Under the pieces are notes generated by a model. That model saw nothing but the letters and a program-made list of their open reading frames with translations, was not told the DNA's origin and made no database searches. Of a DNA stretch of 64,000 nucleotides, positions 8,984 through 16,900 are shown in pieces (the stretch's first letter is position 1; each line of letters starts with the position of its first letter). The position numbers and the translations under genes were made by a program. Source of the stretch: Bacteroidia bacterium (GTDB taxonomy: Bacteria > Bacteroidota > Bacteroidia > B-17B0 > Aurantibacillaceae); NCBI GenBank assembly GCA_022842625.1, contig JALHPG010000002.1, positions 1 to 64,000 of the forward strand. Direction: 5' to 3'.

Positions 8984-10173
8984 TGTACGGAATTTATTTG
9001 GTGATAAATACTCATTTGATTGCTCATGATCTTTGTAAACCCTTTTACGTCTTGTCCGCTCCAGGTATTATTCATCTCGCCATAACTACCAAATTTATTG
9101 CTCATCAGGTCGTGCGATGATTCAATCCCTTCGATAGAAAAATTGTAAGCAGATAGTTTTACAAAAACTTTACCGGTAACATTTTTTTGGGTTGATTCAA
9201 AAAAGCATTCTAAGTCTCTCATGATAGGATCAAGAAACAATCCTTCATGCAGCCAATTACCGTACCACATAGCTTGTTGATCTTTAATGATCAATTGCAG
9301 TTTTGTGAGCGTATGTTTTTCTAAAGCGTGATGTGCTTTAATTGTAATAAGGGCTGCGGCAGCTTCAAATCCAACTCTGCCTTTAATACCGATGATCGTA
9401 TCGCCAACATGAATATCTCTGCCAATAGCAAAAGGCGAGGCTAATTTTTCTAAAGCTTGAATTGCTTTTGTAGGATGACCAAACAATTTACCATCAATGC
9501 CTTTTAATTCACCTTTCTCAAAATACAATTCAACATCTTTTAAAAGCGTTTCAGTCAATTGAGTTGGATAGGCTTGCGATGGTAAAGAAGAGTGTGAGGT
9601 TAAAGTTTCTTTACCGCCAACTGAAGTGCCCCATATACCTTTATTAATACTGTACTTTGCTTTTTCTGCATTTATCACTATGTCATTCTCTTTCAAATAA
9701 GCAATTTCTTCTTCTCTGGATAATTTATTATCTCTGATAGGTGTAATAATTTCGATGTTAGGAATTAAAATATTAAACACGGCATCAAATCTTACCTGAT
9801 CGTTACCGGCGCCTGTGCTGCCATGCGCAACATAATTGGCATTCATTTTTTTTGCATAATTAGCAATGGCAGTTGCCTGCGAAATTCTTTCGGCACTAAC
9901 CGAAAGTGGGTAGGTGTTATTTTTTAAAACATTACCATACACTAAATATTTTACTACACTGTTATAAAAGTTTTCTGTTTCGTTTAAACACACAAATGTT
10001 TCTACGCCCAGCAAAAGGGCCTTGCGTTCTATTAATTTAATTTCGCTTACACTAAAACCGCCTGTGTTAACGAGTACGGCATGAACAGTTAGGTTTAAGT
10101 TTTTAGATAAATAAATTGCGCAATACGAGGTGTCTAATCCCCCGCTAAATGCTAATACTACTGATTTTTTCAT
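8980..10173 (-). CDS. argG: Argininosuccinate synthase
   Basis: ArgG joins citrulline and aspartate using ATP. The product has the PP-loop VVLAFSGGLDTSYCA at its start, plus the HGSTGAGNDQVRFD and KEGIWGTS-like (NKGIWGTSVGG) regions of the family. At 397 residues it is near the usual 400. It overlaps the end of the GNAT gene upstream by 29 bases and argC downstream by four, so the first three genes of the operon are tightly packed. Confidence 0.93.
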   Translation of the reverse strand: MKKSVVLAFSGGLDTSYCAIYLSKNLNLTVHAVLVNTGGFSVSEIKLIERKALLLGVETFVCLNETENFYNSVVKYLVYGNVLKNNTYPLSVSAERISQATAIANYAKKMNANYVAHGSTGAGNDQVRFDAVFNILIPNIEIITPIRDNKLSREEEIAYLKENDIVINAEKAKYSINKGIWGTSVGGKETLTSHSSLPSQAYPTQLTETLLKDVELYFEKGELKGIDGKLFGHPTKAIQALEKLASPFAIGRDIHVGDTIIGIKGRVGFEAAAALITIKAHHALEKHTLTKLQLIIKDQQAMWYGNWLHEGLFLDPIMRDLECFFESTQKNVTGKVFVKLSAYNFSIEGIESSHDLMSNKFGSYGEMNNTWSGQDVKGFTKIMSNQMSIYHQINSVQ

Positions 10174-10831
10174 TTTCTTCGTTTTTAATTTTTGGTTGTT
10201 TTAAAAATATATTCTTTTTCATTTTAGTTATTCTTTCAAAAAGCGTTGAGTACTTTTTAAAATTCAAGAACTTATTGTCTTTATTCACATCCTTTTTTTC
10301 ATCAGGGTTATAAAGCATTGCCGTGCATAAACAATTCTTTCGGTCTTTGCTTTTTAGTATTTCAAAATTTACGCAACTGCGACAACCTTTCCAGAAGTCT
10401 TCGTCTTGTGTTAATTCTGAATATGTAACAGGTTCGTATCCGAGATCTGAATTAATTTTCATTACCGCTAAACCGGTTGTTAAGCCAAATATTTTGGCAT
10501 GAGGATATTTAGTTTTAGATAACTCAAATACCTTTTGTTTAATGGCTTTTGCCAAACCGCTCTTTCTAAATTCGGGCGCAACTATTAATCCGGAGTTGGC
10601 AACATAATTGCCGTGGCTCCAGGTTTCTATATAACAAAAACCTGCCCAATGCCCTTCTGGAGAAAAGGCAATTACTGCTTTACCCTCGAGCATTTTTTGC
10701 TCAATGTATTCCGGCGATCTTTTGGCGATGCCTGTTCCTCTTGCTTTTGCAGACGATTCCATTTCGGTGCAAATTGTGTTTGCATAATGCAAATGGCCAC
10801 TACTAGCCAAATGCACAGTGAATTTTTTCAT
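10145..10831 (-). CDS. GNAT acyltransferase heading the arginine operon
   Basis: This is a GNAT-fold acyltransferase, with the core around SGLIVAPEFRKSGLAKAIK (the acyl-CoA pyrophosphate loop in RKSGLA) and strands on either side. As first gene of an operon with no argA or argJ, it is the likely N-acylglutamate synthase that starts the pathway, using acetyl- or succinyl-CoA; that role is inference. After the GNAT core there is a cysteine cluster, CRSC followed 13 residues later by CLC (C-x2-C-x13-C-x-C), which looks like a metal site. The last 60 residues are Lys/Asn-rich and probably flexible. Length 228 residues. The ATG at 10831 is preceded by the long leader. The 3' end overlaps argG by 29 bases. 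Confidence 0.75.
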   Translation of the reverse strand: MKKFTVHLASSGHLHYANTICTEMESSAKARGTGIAKRSPEYIEQKMLEGKAVIAFSPEGHWAGFCYIETWSHGNYVANSGLIVAPEFRKSGLAKAIKQKVFELSKTKYPHAKIFGLTTGLAVMKINSDLGYEPVTYSELTQDEDFWKGCRSCVNFEILKSKDRKNCLCTAMLYNPDEKKDVNKDNKFLNFKKYSTLFERITKMKKNIFLKQPKIKNEENEKISSISI

Positions 10832-10864
10832 TGTGAAATAATTAAGAAATAATAAAATGACATC

Positions 10865-10883
10865 AATTCCCTACTAGAGAATT
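10865..10883. promoter_or_regulatory. 19-bp imperfect palindrome in arg leader
   Basis: AATTC-C-CTA-C-TAG-A-GAATT is a 19-base inverted repeat with one mismatched pair, about 34 bases upstream of the GNAT start. It could be an operator for a dimeric regulator or a small RNA hairpin. No regulator is assigned. Confidence 0.4.
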
Positions 10884-10902
10884 AACATGTTTGAATAAGA
10901 CG

Positions 10903-10916
10903 TAAGGTTAACCTTA
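10903..10916. promoter_or_regulatory. 14-bp perfect palindrome in arg leader
   Basis: TAAGGTTAACCTTA is a perfect 14-base palindrome 72 bases upstream of the GNAT ATG. As DNA it is a candidate operator; as RNA it can form a 5-bp stem with a TTAA loop. Confidence 0.4.
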
Positions 10917-10989
10917 AATCAACGTCGTAGAAAATAGATGGGTCGCACCGTAACGATTGTTGCGGCTAAATGGTTAATAAACAAAAACA

Positions 10990-11008
10990 CACTCTTGTTT
11001 AAAGAGTG
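10990..11008 (-). promoter_or_regulatory. Hairpin in arg leader
   Basis: CACTCTT (10990-10996) and AAGAGTG (11002-11008) form a 7-bp stem with loop GTTTA. GTTGC (10959-10963) and GCAAC (11008-11012) could close a larger structure around it. No T-run follows, so a simple terminator is unlikely. Confidence 0.45.
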
Positions 11009-11087
11009 CAACCGGCTAACGATTGAAACTATTGTAAGAGTTTTTGTTTTCACTTTTATTCGTGATTGTTTTTAAATTAATGAGCTG

Positions 11088-11120
11088 CAAATGTATAAAA
11101 ATATATTTATCATGAGCAAA
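11088..11120 (-). promoter_or_regulatory. Candidate Bacteroidota promoter of the arg operon
   Basis: On the minus strand TACATTTG (complement of 11088-11095) matches the Bacteroidota -7 consensus TAnnTTTG exactly. TTTG (complement of 11117-11120) matches the -33 element with 21 bases between. Transcription would start near 11080, which gives the roughly 250-nt leader. It lies back-to-back with the promoter region of the plus-strand permease. Confidence 0.5.
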
Positions 11121-11166
11121 AAAATATTTGTTTTACTTAAATCGGTTTAAATATCCGCCACAAGGC

Positions 11167-11197
11167 TTGATTTATTGGCAATTCCAATTTATATTTA
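11167..11197 (+). promoter_or_regulatory. Weak candidate promoter of the ABC permease
   Basis: TTG at 11167-11169 and TATATTTA at 11190-11197, separated by 20 bases, resemble the Bacteroidota -33/-7 elements with one mismatch. The start point would fall at or just before the ATG at 11203, implying an almost leaderless mRNA. Confidence 0.3.
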
Positions 11198-11202
11198 CAT
11201 AA

Positions 11203-12021
11203 ATGGAATACGAAATAAAACCTCAAACAAAATTGAGCCTTGGTTTAAAAGAACTTTGGGAATACCGCGAGTTGTTTTATTTTTTTACGCTGCGCGACAT
11301 AAAAGTAAAATACAAGCAAACGGTTTTAGGGTTTTTGTGGGCAGTATTGCAACCGCTGGTTATGGCATTATTGTTTTCTTTCTTTTTAGGAAAGGCAATT
11401 AGCAATTATACCGAGTTGCCTTTACCGTATGATGTTTTTGCCTTAAGTGGTTTAGTGCTTTGGGGAATATTTTCATCGGGTATTAATAATGCCGGTAATA
11501 GCATGGTTTCTAACGCCAACATAATTAAAAAAATATATTTCCCAAGATTAATAATTCCAATATCATCTGTATTAGTTGGGTTATTTGATTTTTTAATGGC
11601 GTTTGTGGTTTTTATAATTTATTGTTTGTTTCATAACATATCATTTTCGTTAAGCGCGTTATGGTGTTTTCCATTAGCAGTTATACTTGCCTGCATGGCC
11701 ACATTTGGTTCGGGCACTTTACTTGCCGCGCTAAATGTAAAATACCGCGACTTCAGATACATTATTCCTTTTTTGATCCAGTTTTTATTATTTGTTACTC
11801 CGGTAATTTATCCAACAACCATTACTGATAATAAATACCTAAAAATTTTATTATCGTTAAATCCAATGAGTGCGCCTTTGGATATTTTTAGAGCTGGTAT
11901 AACCAACAGTGTTATTAATTGGGAAGCAGATTTAGTGAGCATAGCATCATCTGTAATTATATTTATTCTTGGCTTACTGTACTTTAAAAAAACAGAAGCT
12001 TACTTTGCAGATCTAGCTTAG
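11203..12021 (+). CDS. ABC-2 type polysaccharide export permease (Wzm/TagG-like)
   Basis: The 272-residue protein has the family's N-terminal amphipathic segment YFFTLRDIKVKYKQTVLGF, followed by about six membrane segments, and matches permeases that export O-antigen, teichoic acid or other polysaccharides. In that family the ATPase gene (Wzt/TagH) normally follows at once. Here the next gene is a small exported protein, and no ATPase is found in the window. The partner must be encoded elsewhere, or the transporter is non-functional. The ATG at 11203 is chosen because it starts directly ahead of the conserved N-terminus. The gene is divergent from the arginine operon. Confidence 0.85.
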   Translation: MEYEIKPQTKLSLGLKELWEYRELFYFFTLRDIKVKYKQTVLGFLWAVLQPLVMALLFSFFLGKAISNYTELPLPYDVFALSGLVLWGIFSSGINNAGNSMVSNANIIKKIYFPRLIIPISSVLVGLFDFLMAFVVFIIYCLFHNISFSLSALWCFPLAVILACMATFGSGTLLAALNVKYRDFRYIIPFLIQFLLFVTPVIYPTTITDNKYLKILLSLNPMSAPLDIFRAGITNSVINWEADLVSIASSVIIFILGLLYFKKTEAYFADLA

Positions 12022-12033
12022 AATATTTTTTTT

Positions 12034-12504
12034 ATGAAAACACTTCTCATTTTTTTAATCTCGTTTGCTTTTTGTTGCTTTTCTTTTTCGCAAAAGGCCA
12101 TGCATTTTAATGTGGCCAAAAATACTGGTATTCATACATCGCAACTCGACAGTATTTATTTAAGCGGTATACACGCAGATACATCGCTGGCTGTTTTTAA
12201 AACTAATGCCGAGGAATATATTGCAGCTTACCAAAAATTATTACAAGACTTTGGAAAACATTTAAAAGCAAATAATTTTATTTGGGAAAAAGCAACTAAA
12301 GGGTTTAACAGGATCTATTTTAACAAGGAAGGAAAAATTGATTATTTCCTTTACAGTTTTCGAGCGGATCAATTAACAACAGAACAAGAAAAAAGATTTG
12401 ACGACCTGTTAAACAAGTTTGTTGATGTCTATCAATTTCCATTAAAAGCAAAAAGTAACTTCGCTCAGTGCAGTCCGGTAACCTATATGCCAGAAGCAAA
12501 ATAA
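12034..12504 (+). CDS. Small exported protein of unknown function
   Basis: Not recognised. The 156-residue product begins with a clear signal peptide (MKTLLIFLISFAFCCFSFSQ), with likely cleavage after the Ser-Gln region. The mature part of about 135 residues is helical-looking, with a basic, aromatic-rich middle (FIWEKATKGFNRIYFN) and no repeats. It starts 12 bases after the permease stop and is probably co-transcribed with it. The convergent TPR gene ends 21 bases downstream. Confidence 0.65.
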   Translation: MKTLLIFLISFAFCCFSFSQKAMHFNVAKNTGIHTSQLDSIYLSGIHADTSLAVFKTNAEEYIAAYQKLLQDFGKHLKANNFIWEKATKGFNRIYFNKEGKIDYFLYSFRADQLTTEQEKRFDDLLNKFVDVYQFPLKAKSNFAQCSPVTYMPEAK

Positions 12505-12525
12505 ACTTAAGTCCTAAATTATTTC

Positions 12526-13848
12526 TCAGGATTTATTATTTAACCTATCAATTGTTTTTTCAATATATTTTTCGGAAGGTAAAATGGATTGCTGTATCCT
12601 TTGGGCGTATTGAATAGAATCCATGGTTTCCTTTTGCTTTTTCTCTACAATGATCTTTTGAAGTTCTATAATAGCTTTTTGTTTATTAGTGATTTGAAAA
12701 CGGTTGTAAATAAACACCGCAAATAACAAAACCAAAATCAAGCTGACGCCAATTAAATAACTCACGTACTTTTGTATCTTTTCCCTTTCGGCACCTAATT
12801 CAATTTCTTTTTTGTGATCGGCATCCATTACCGCCTGTTGTATATCAAATTCATGTTTTGCTTCTAACCGCCCAATATCATTACTTTTACTTTCGTTGCT
12901 GATCGAATCCTGTAAAGCCTTGTAGGTTGTGTAATGATCAAGAGCCTGTTCAAATTTTTTTGTGACTTTAAAAAGGTCGCTTAAATTTAAATGTGCATTG
13001 CTCATGTCGCTTAAAGATCTTATTTCTTCTGATTTTATTAAAGAACGTTTTAAAAAATCTTCGGCCCTGCTATACTCTCCCATTTCCAAATATACAGCAC
13101 CAATATTGCCAAGCACAATAGCAACGCCCGCTTTATCGTTCAGCTCTTCCTTATATTTATAAGCGCCCATAAAATATTTAATTGTTTTTGCAAAATCGCC
13201 CATGTTATAATATAAAGTGCCGATGTTTAGCAACGCATTAGATACGCCATATTTATTGCCAAGTTCTTGTTTAATTTTTAATCCCTTTAAAAAATAATCT
13301 AAGGCAGTTTTAAAATCATTCCGTTTTAAATAAACGCCGCCAATATTATTATAATTACTCGCAATTAATTGTTTGTTCTTTTGTTGATAGGCCATTTCTT
13401 GAGATTTTAAATAATACTCCATAGCCTTATCGTATTTTCCTTGATCATCGTATACAGCACCAATGTTGCTGAGCAAGCTGCTTTGCTCTTCCTTTTCATT
13501 ATTAGTGGAAGCAATTTTATAGGCTTTAAAATAATTATCCAGCGCTTCAGGATATTTACCACTGTTATAATAAATGATCCCAATATTGTTTAGGGCTTCA
13601 GATTCCGGTTTTGGAAGGTTTAACTTTTTTGACAGAGCTACTGCTTGCTCACCATATAATAATCCGGATGTATAATCACCAATTCTATTAAACTCCATAC
13701 ACAGGATAACAAGACTATTTGCTTTTTCAGGACTATCAGAAGTATTCTTGATCAAAGTCAACAAAGAATCTATCCCTCGGGTTTGAGACCGAGAAGCTAA
13801 AAAAAATAAACAAAAGCTTAATACAATATATAATTTTGATTTTACGAT
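12526..13848 (-). CDS. TPR membrane protein, truncated before a SpoIIE-type domain
   Basis: The chain contains about seven tetratricopeptide repeats (for example ALNNIGIIYYNSGKYPEAL), a coiled segment, one membrane helix (YVSYLIGVSLILVLLFAVF), and a coiled coil ending in DSIQYAQRIQQSILP. In Bacteroidota that last motif normally links TPR sensor regions to a SpoIIE/PP2C phosphatase of about 200 residues. Here the protein stops about 17 residues later, so the phosphatase is absent. The start is unclear: the frame encodes a signal peptide (YIVLSFCLFFLASRSQ) but no ATG, GTG or TTG precedes it. ATC at 13846-13848 is the best placed codon. A TTG at 13762-13764 would leave the signal peptide out. 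The stop lies 21 bases from the convergent neighbour. Confidence 0.7.
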   Translation of the reverse strand: MVKSKLYIVLSFCLFFLASRSQTRGIDSLLTLIKNTSDSPEKANSLVILCMEFNRIGDYTSGLLYGEQAVALSKKLNLPKPESEALNNIGIIYYNSGKYPEALDNYFKAYKIASTNNEKEEQSSLLSNIGAVYDDQGKYDKAMEYYLKSQEMAYQQKNKQLIASNYNNIGGVYLKRNDFKTALDYFLKGLKIKQELGNKYGVSNALLNIGTLYYNMGDFAKTIKYFMGAYKYKEELNDKAGVAIVLGNIGAVYLEMGEYSRAEDFLKRSLIKSEEIRSLSDMSNAHLNLSDLFKVTKKFEQALDHYTTYKALQDSISNESKSNDIGRLEAKHEFDIQQAVMDADHKKEIELGAEREKIQKYVSYLIGVSLILVLLFAVFIYNRFQITNKQKAIIELQKIIVEKKQKETMDSIQYAQRIQQSILPSEKYIEKTIDRLNNKS

Positions 13849-13925
13849 TTGAAAGGTTTTAAGCTCTAATCTACAAAAATTATAATAAAATTCATATGAT
13901 CATTCTTACTATAAGTTTTACCAAT

Positions 13926-13965
13926 AAAAAAGGTCCCGGCTGTAAAAACAACCGGGACCTTTTTT
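13926..13965 (-). terminator. Rho-independent terminator of the M43 protease gene
   Basis: GGTCCCGG (13932-13939) pairs with CCGGGACC (13952-13959), extended by flanking A/T pairs, with a 12-base loop. On the minus strand the stem is followed by a T-run. It lies about 20 bases after the protease stop. The structure also works on the plus strand. Confidence 0.85.
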
Positions 13966-13985
13966 GTGTTTAGAACTATTATTTG

Positions 13986-16900
13986 TTACTCTTTTACAAT
14001 TTTCAAAGTTTTATTTCCGCTAATGCCTTTTACATTAACGTAATAAACTCCCTTAGCAAGTTCACTGGTATTAATGCTGCCAATACCGTTAATTGTTTTT
14101 TCAATTACTAATTGACCTAAAGTATTAAACACCTGTGCATTTACTAATTCGCCGGCATTAATTGTTAACTCCTCTTTAAACGGATTTGGATAAACAACAA
14201 CATTGTATGATTCTTTTACAATTTGGTTTAAACCTGTACAAGTTGAAACAGACTGTGTAATAATTGCAGATGACGAACATGGTCCATTACTTCCATTAAC
14301 AGTGTAGTTAGTAGTTACACTTGGACTAACTGCTATTACAGAAGTTGTTGCTCCTGTGCTCCAGCTATAAGTTGTTGCGCCGTTTGCTGTTAAATTAACA
14401 GGTGTTCCTGCGCAAATAATGCTTGATGCAGTAACAGCAGTAACAACTAACGTGTTGCTGTTTGTTATAGATACGGATGCAACGGATGCAGGGCAAAACC
14501 CATTCGAAATAGACCATTGGAATACATTCGTTCCATTTCCTAATCCTGTTAATGCAGTTGTTGTTGAGCTAGGAGAAGATATTACTCCTGAGCCGGAAAC
14601 TAAAGACCAAACACCAGTACCTATTACAGGTGCATTACCTGTTAATGTAGCATTACTGGAACAAATTGTTTGAGACGAGATGGCTGTAGCAGGTGTTGCC
14701 AATGCATCAGAAACGATCGTCAAAGTAGAAATAGAAGAACAAGCTCCATTTGTTATTTTCCACTGAAAGATATTTATACCTGCTATTGCAATTCCGGTAA
14801 TACTAGTGCTTGGCAATGTTGGATTTGTGATCGCGCCTACACCGCTTATCAATGTCCAGCTGCCTGTTCCTATTGAAGGTGTGTTTCCGGTTACAGTTGT
14901 TGAAGGATTATTGATACATATTGTTTGGTTTGGTCCGGCTAAGGCAGGTGTTGGTAATTGGTTAACTACCACATTTACTGTATTAGAACCCGAACAAGAC
15001 CCGTTTGTGCCAACAACTGTGTAAATAGTGTTAGCTGTAGGAGTTACAACAATGCTTGCTCCGGTTGGCCCTGCACTCCAAGTATAAGTTGTAGCGCCTG
15101 TTGCGGTTAATGTACTTGAACTACCTATACAAACAGCGGTTGGACTTGCAGCAACATTTATACTAATTGATGTGCCTATAGTAACACTAACGGTTTTTGT
15201 ATTGGTGCAACCTAACGAAGTTCCTGTTACAGTATAAGTTGTATTAACAGGAGGTGTAACAGTAATAACCGAAGTTGTTGCGCTCGTGCTCCATGAATAT
15301 GTATTAGCTCCACTAGCTATTAGCGTAGCCGTTCCGGCAGGACAAATAGTTGCATTATTAACCGATACTGTTGGTGTTGGATTTACAACTACTGCGACAG
15401 TATTTGAAGCACTGCAAAGACCTGTGGTTCCTGTAACCGTGTAAATAGAAGTTGATGCAGGAGTAACTGTTTTAGTTGCTCCTGTTCCTAAGCCGCTCCA
15501 TGAATAGGTAGTAGCGCCTGTTGCTGTTATTGTGCTTGATGCGCCCGAACAAACAGCTGTAGGATTTGCTGTAGCATTTACTACCGGTAAAGCAGATACA
15601 AAAACACTAACGGTTTTTGTGTTGACACAACCGCTTGCGTTAGTTCCTGTAACTGTATAAATTGTTGTTGCGGCAGGAGATACCGAAAAAGATGCTCCCA
15701 CAAAATTTCCGGGATTCCATGTGTAAGTTACTGCGCCTGATGCACTCAAGGTGGCACTGCCGCCAACACAAATAGACGGAGAGCTTGATGTAGCAATTAC
15801 TGTTGGACTTGGATTTACTAATACACTAATAGTTGTTGAACCTGAACAAGCTCCAGTTGTTCCGGTAACTGTATAATTTGTAGTAACCGTTGGGGTAACA
15901 ACTAAACTAGCACCATTTGGTCCGGTGCTCCAAGTGTATGTCGTGGCACCACTTGCAGTTAAAGTACTTGATGATCCGGCACAAATTGAAGTTGGATTGG
16001 CAATTGCGCTTAAGGTCAGTCCGGTACCAATCGTCACACTAACGGTTTTGGTATTGGTGCAACCTAATGCACTTGTTCCGGTAAATGTATAAACAGTGTT
16101 AACACCCGGAGAAACTGTAATAACAGAAGTTGTAGCACCGGTACTCCATAAATAAGAATTTGCACCGCCGGCTGTTAATGTTGCAGTTCCGCCTGCACAA
16201 ATAGTCGCATTTGCTGCTGTTAGTGTTGGAGTGGGATTTAAGGTTACCTGAACTGTTTTTGTTCCAACACATCCGCCACCTGTCCCGTTTAAAGTATAGG
16301 TTGTTGTTACTGTTGGCGAGACACTAATGGTAGAAGTAGTAGGCCCTGTACTCCAAGTATAAGTTGTAGCGCCGCTTCCGAATAAGCTTACAGATTGGCC
16401 AAGACAAATGCTTGCACTAGGAGGATTAATGTTAATATTAATACTTCCTATGCTAATACTTAATGTTTGAGTTCTTCTGCAGGTATTAGTTCCTGAAGTT
16501 ATTGCCGTAACAGAGTAAACCGTTGCCACAGTTGGCGTAACAATAAAAGGTGGAGTGGTTGCTCCGGAATTTACCAAAGTGTAGGTTGTAGCACCTGACG
16601 GTGTAATAGTTACATTGTTCCCTGCGCAAACTGTTGCACTAGGTGTTGATGTAAGTGTAAAAGCAGGGCCTTGTATAACGGTAACCGTTTTTACTACAGG
16701 TATACTTGCGCCGGCACCGTTAGTTGATACTAATGTAATTGAATAAACACCTGCTGCTGCATAAGAAACTGTTGGGTTTTGTGCCGTTGATAAAGATGGC
16801 GTTCCGCCGGTCATGGTATAAGACCAAGAAGTTGGTACATTTAAAGAAAGGTCTCCAACATTGAGGGCCGTTCCAACGCAACCCGGATTTGGTGTTACCG

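Larger units (their letters stand above)
10832..11087 (-). promoter_or_regulatory. Long untranslated leader of the arginine operon
   Basis: About 250 bases separate the candidate promoter from the first ATG. The segment holds no substantial gene but has clear structure: a 7-bp hairpin (10990-11008), a GTTGC / GCAAC pair enclosing it (10959-10963 and 11008-11012), TAACGATTG twice (10951-10959, 11017-11025), CGGCTAA twice (10963-10969, 11013-11019), and two palindromes closer to the gene. An 11-codon ORF (start 10863) ends with a TGA overlapping the GNAT ATG and contains no Arg codon. I do not recognise any known riboswitch. A regulatory RNA or protein-binding leader is plausible. Confidence 0.5.

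Noticed and set aside
10861-10863. An 11-codon leader peptide ORF upstream of the GNAT gene as an attenuator
   Set aside because: It contains no Arg codons and no terminator/antiterminator pair was seen; kept only as a note in the leader entry.
12505-12530. Weak stem (TCCT / AGGA) between the small exported gene and the TPR gene
   Set aside because: Too short and irregular to call a terminator.
14419-15024. Three plus-strand ORFs inside the M43 protease gene
   Set aside because: Reflect the repeat pattern of the sense gene; no start context or family.
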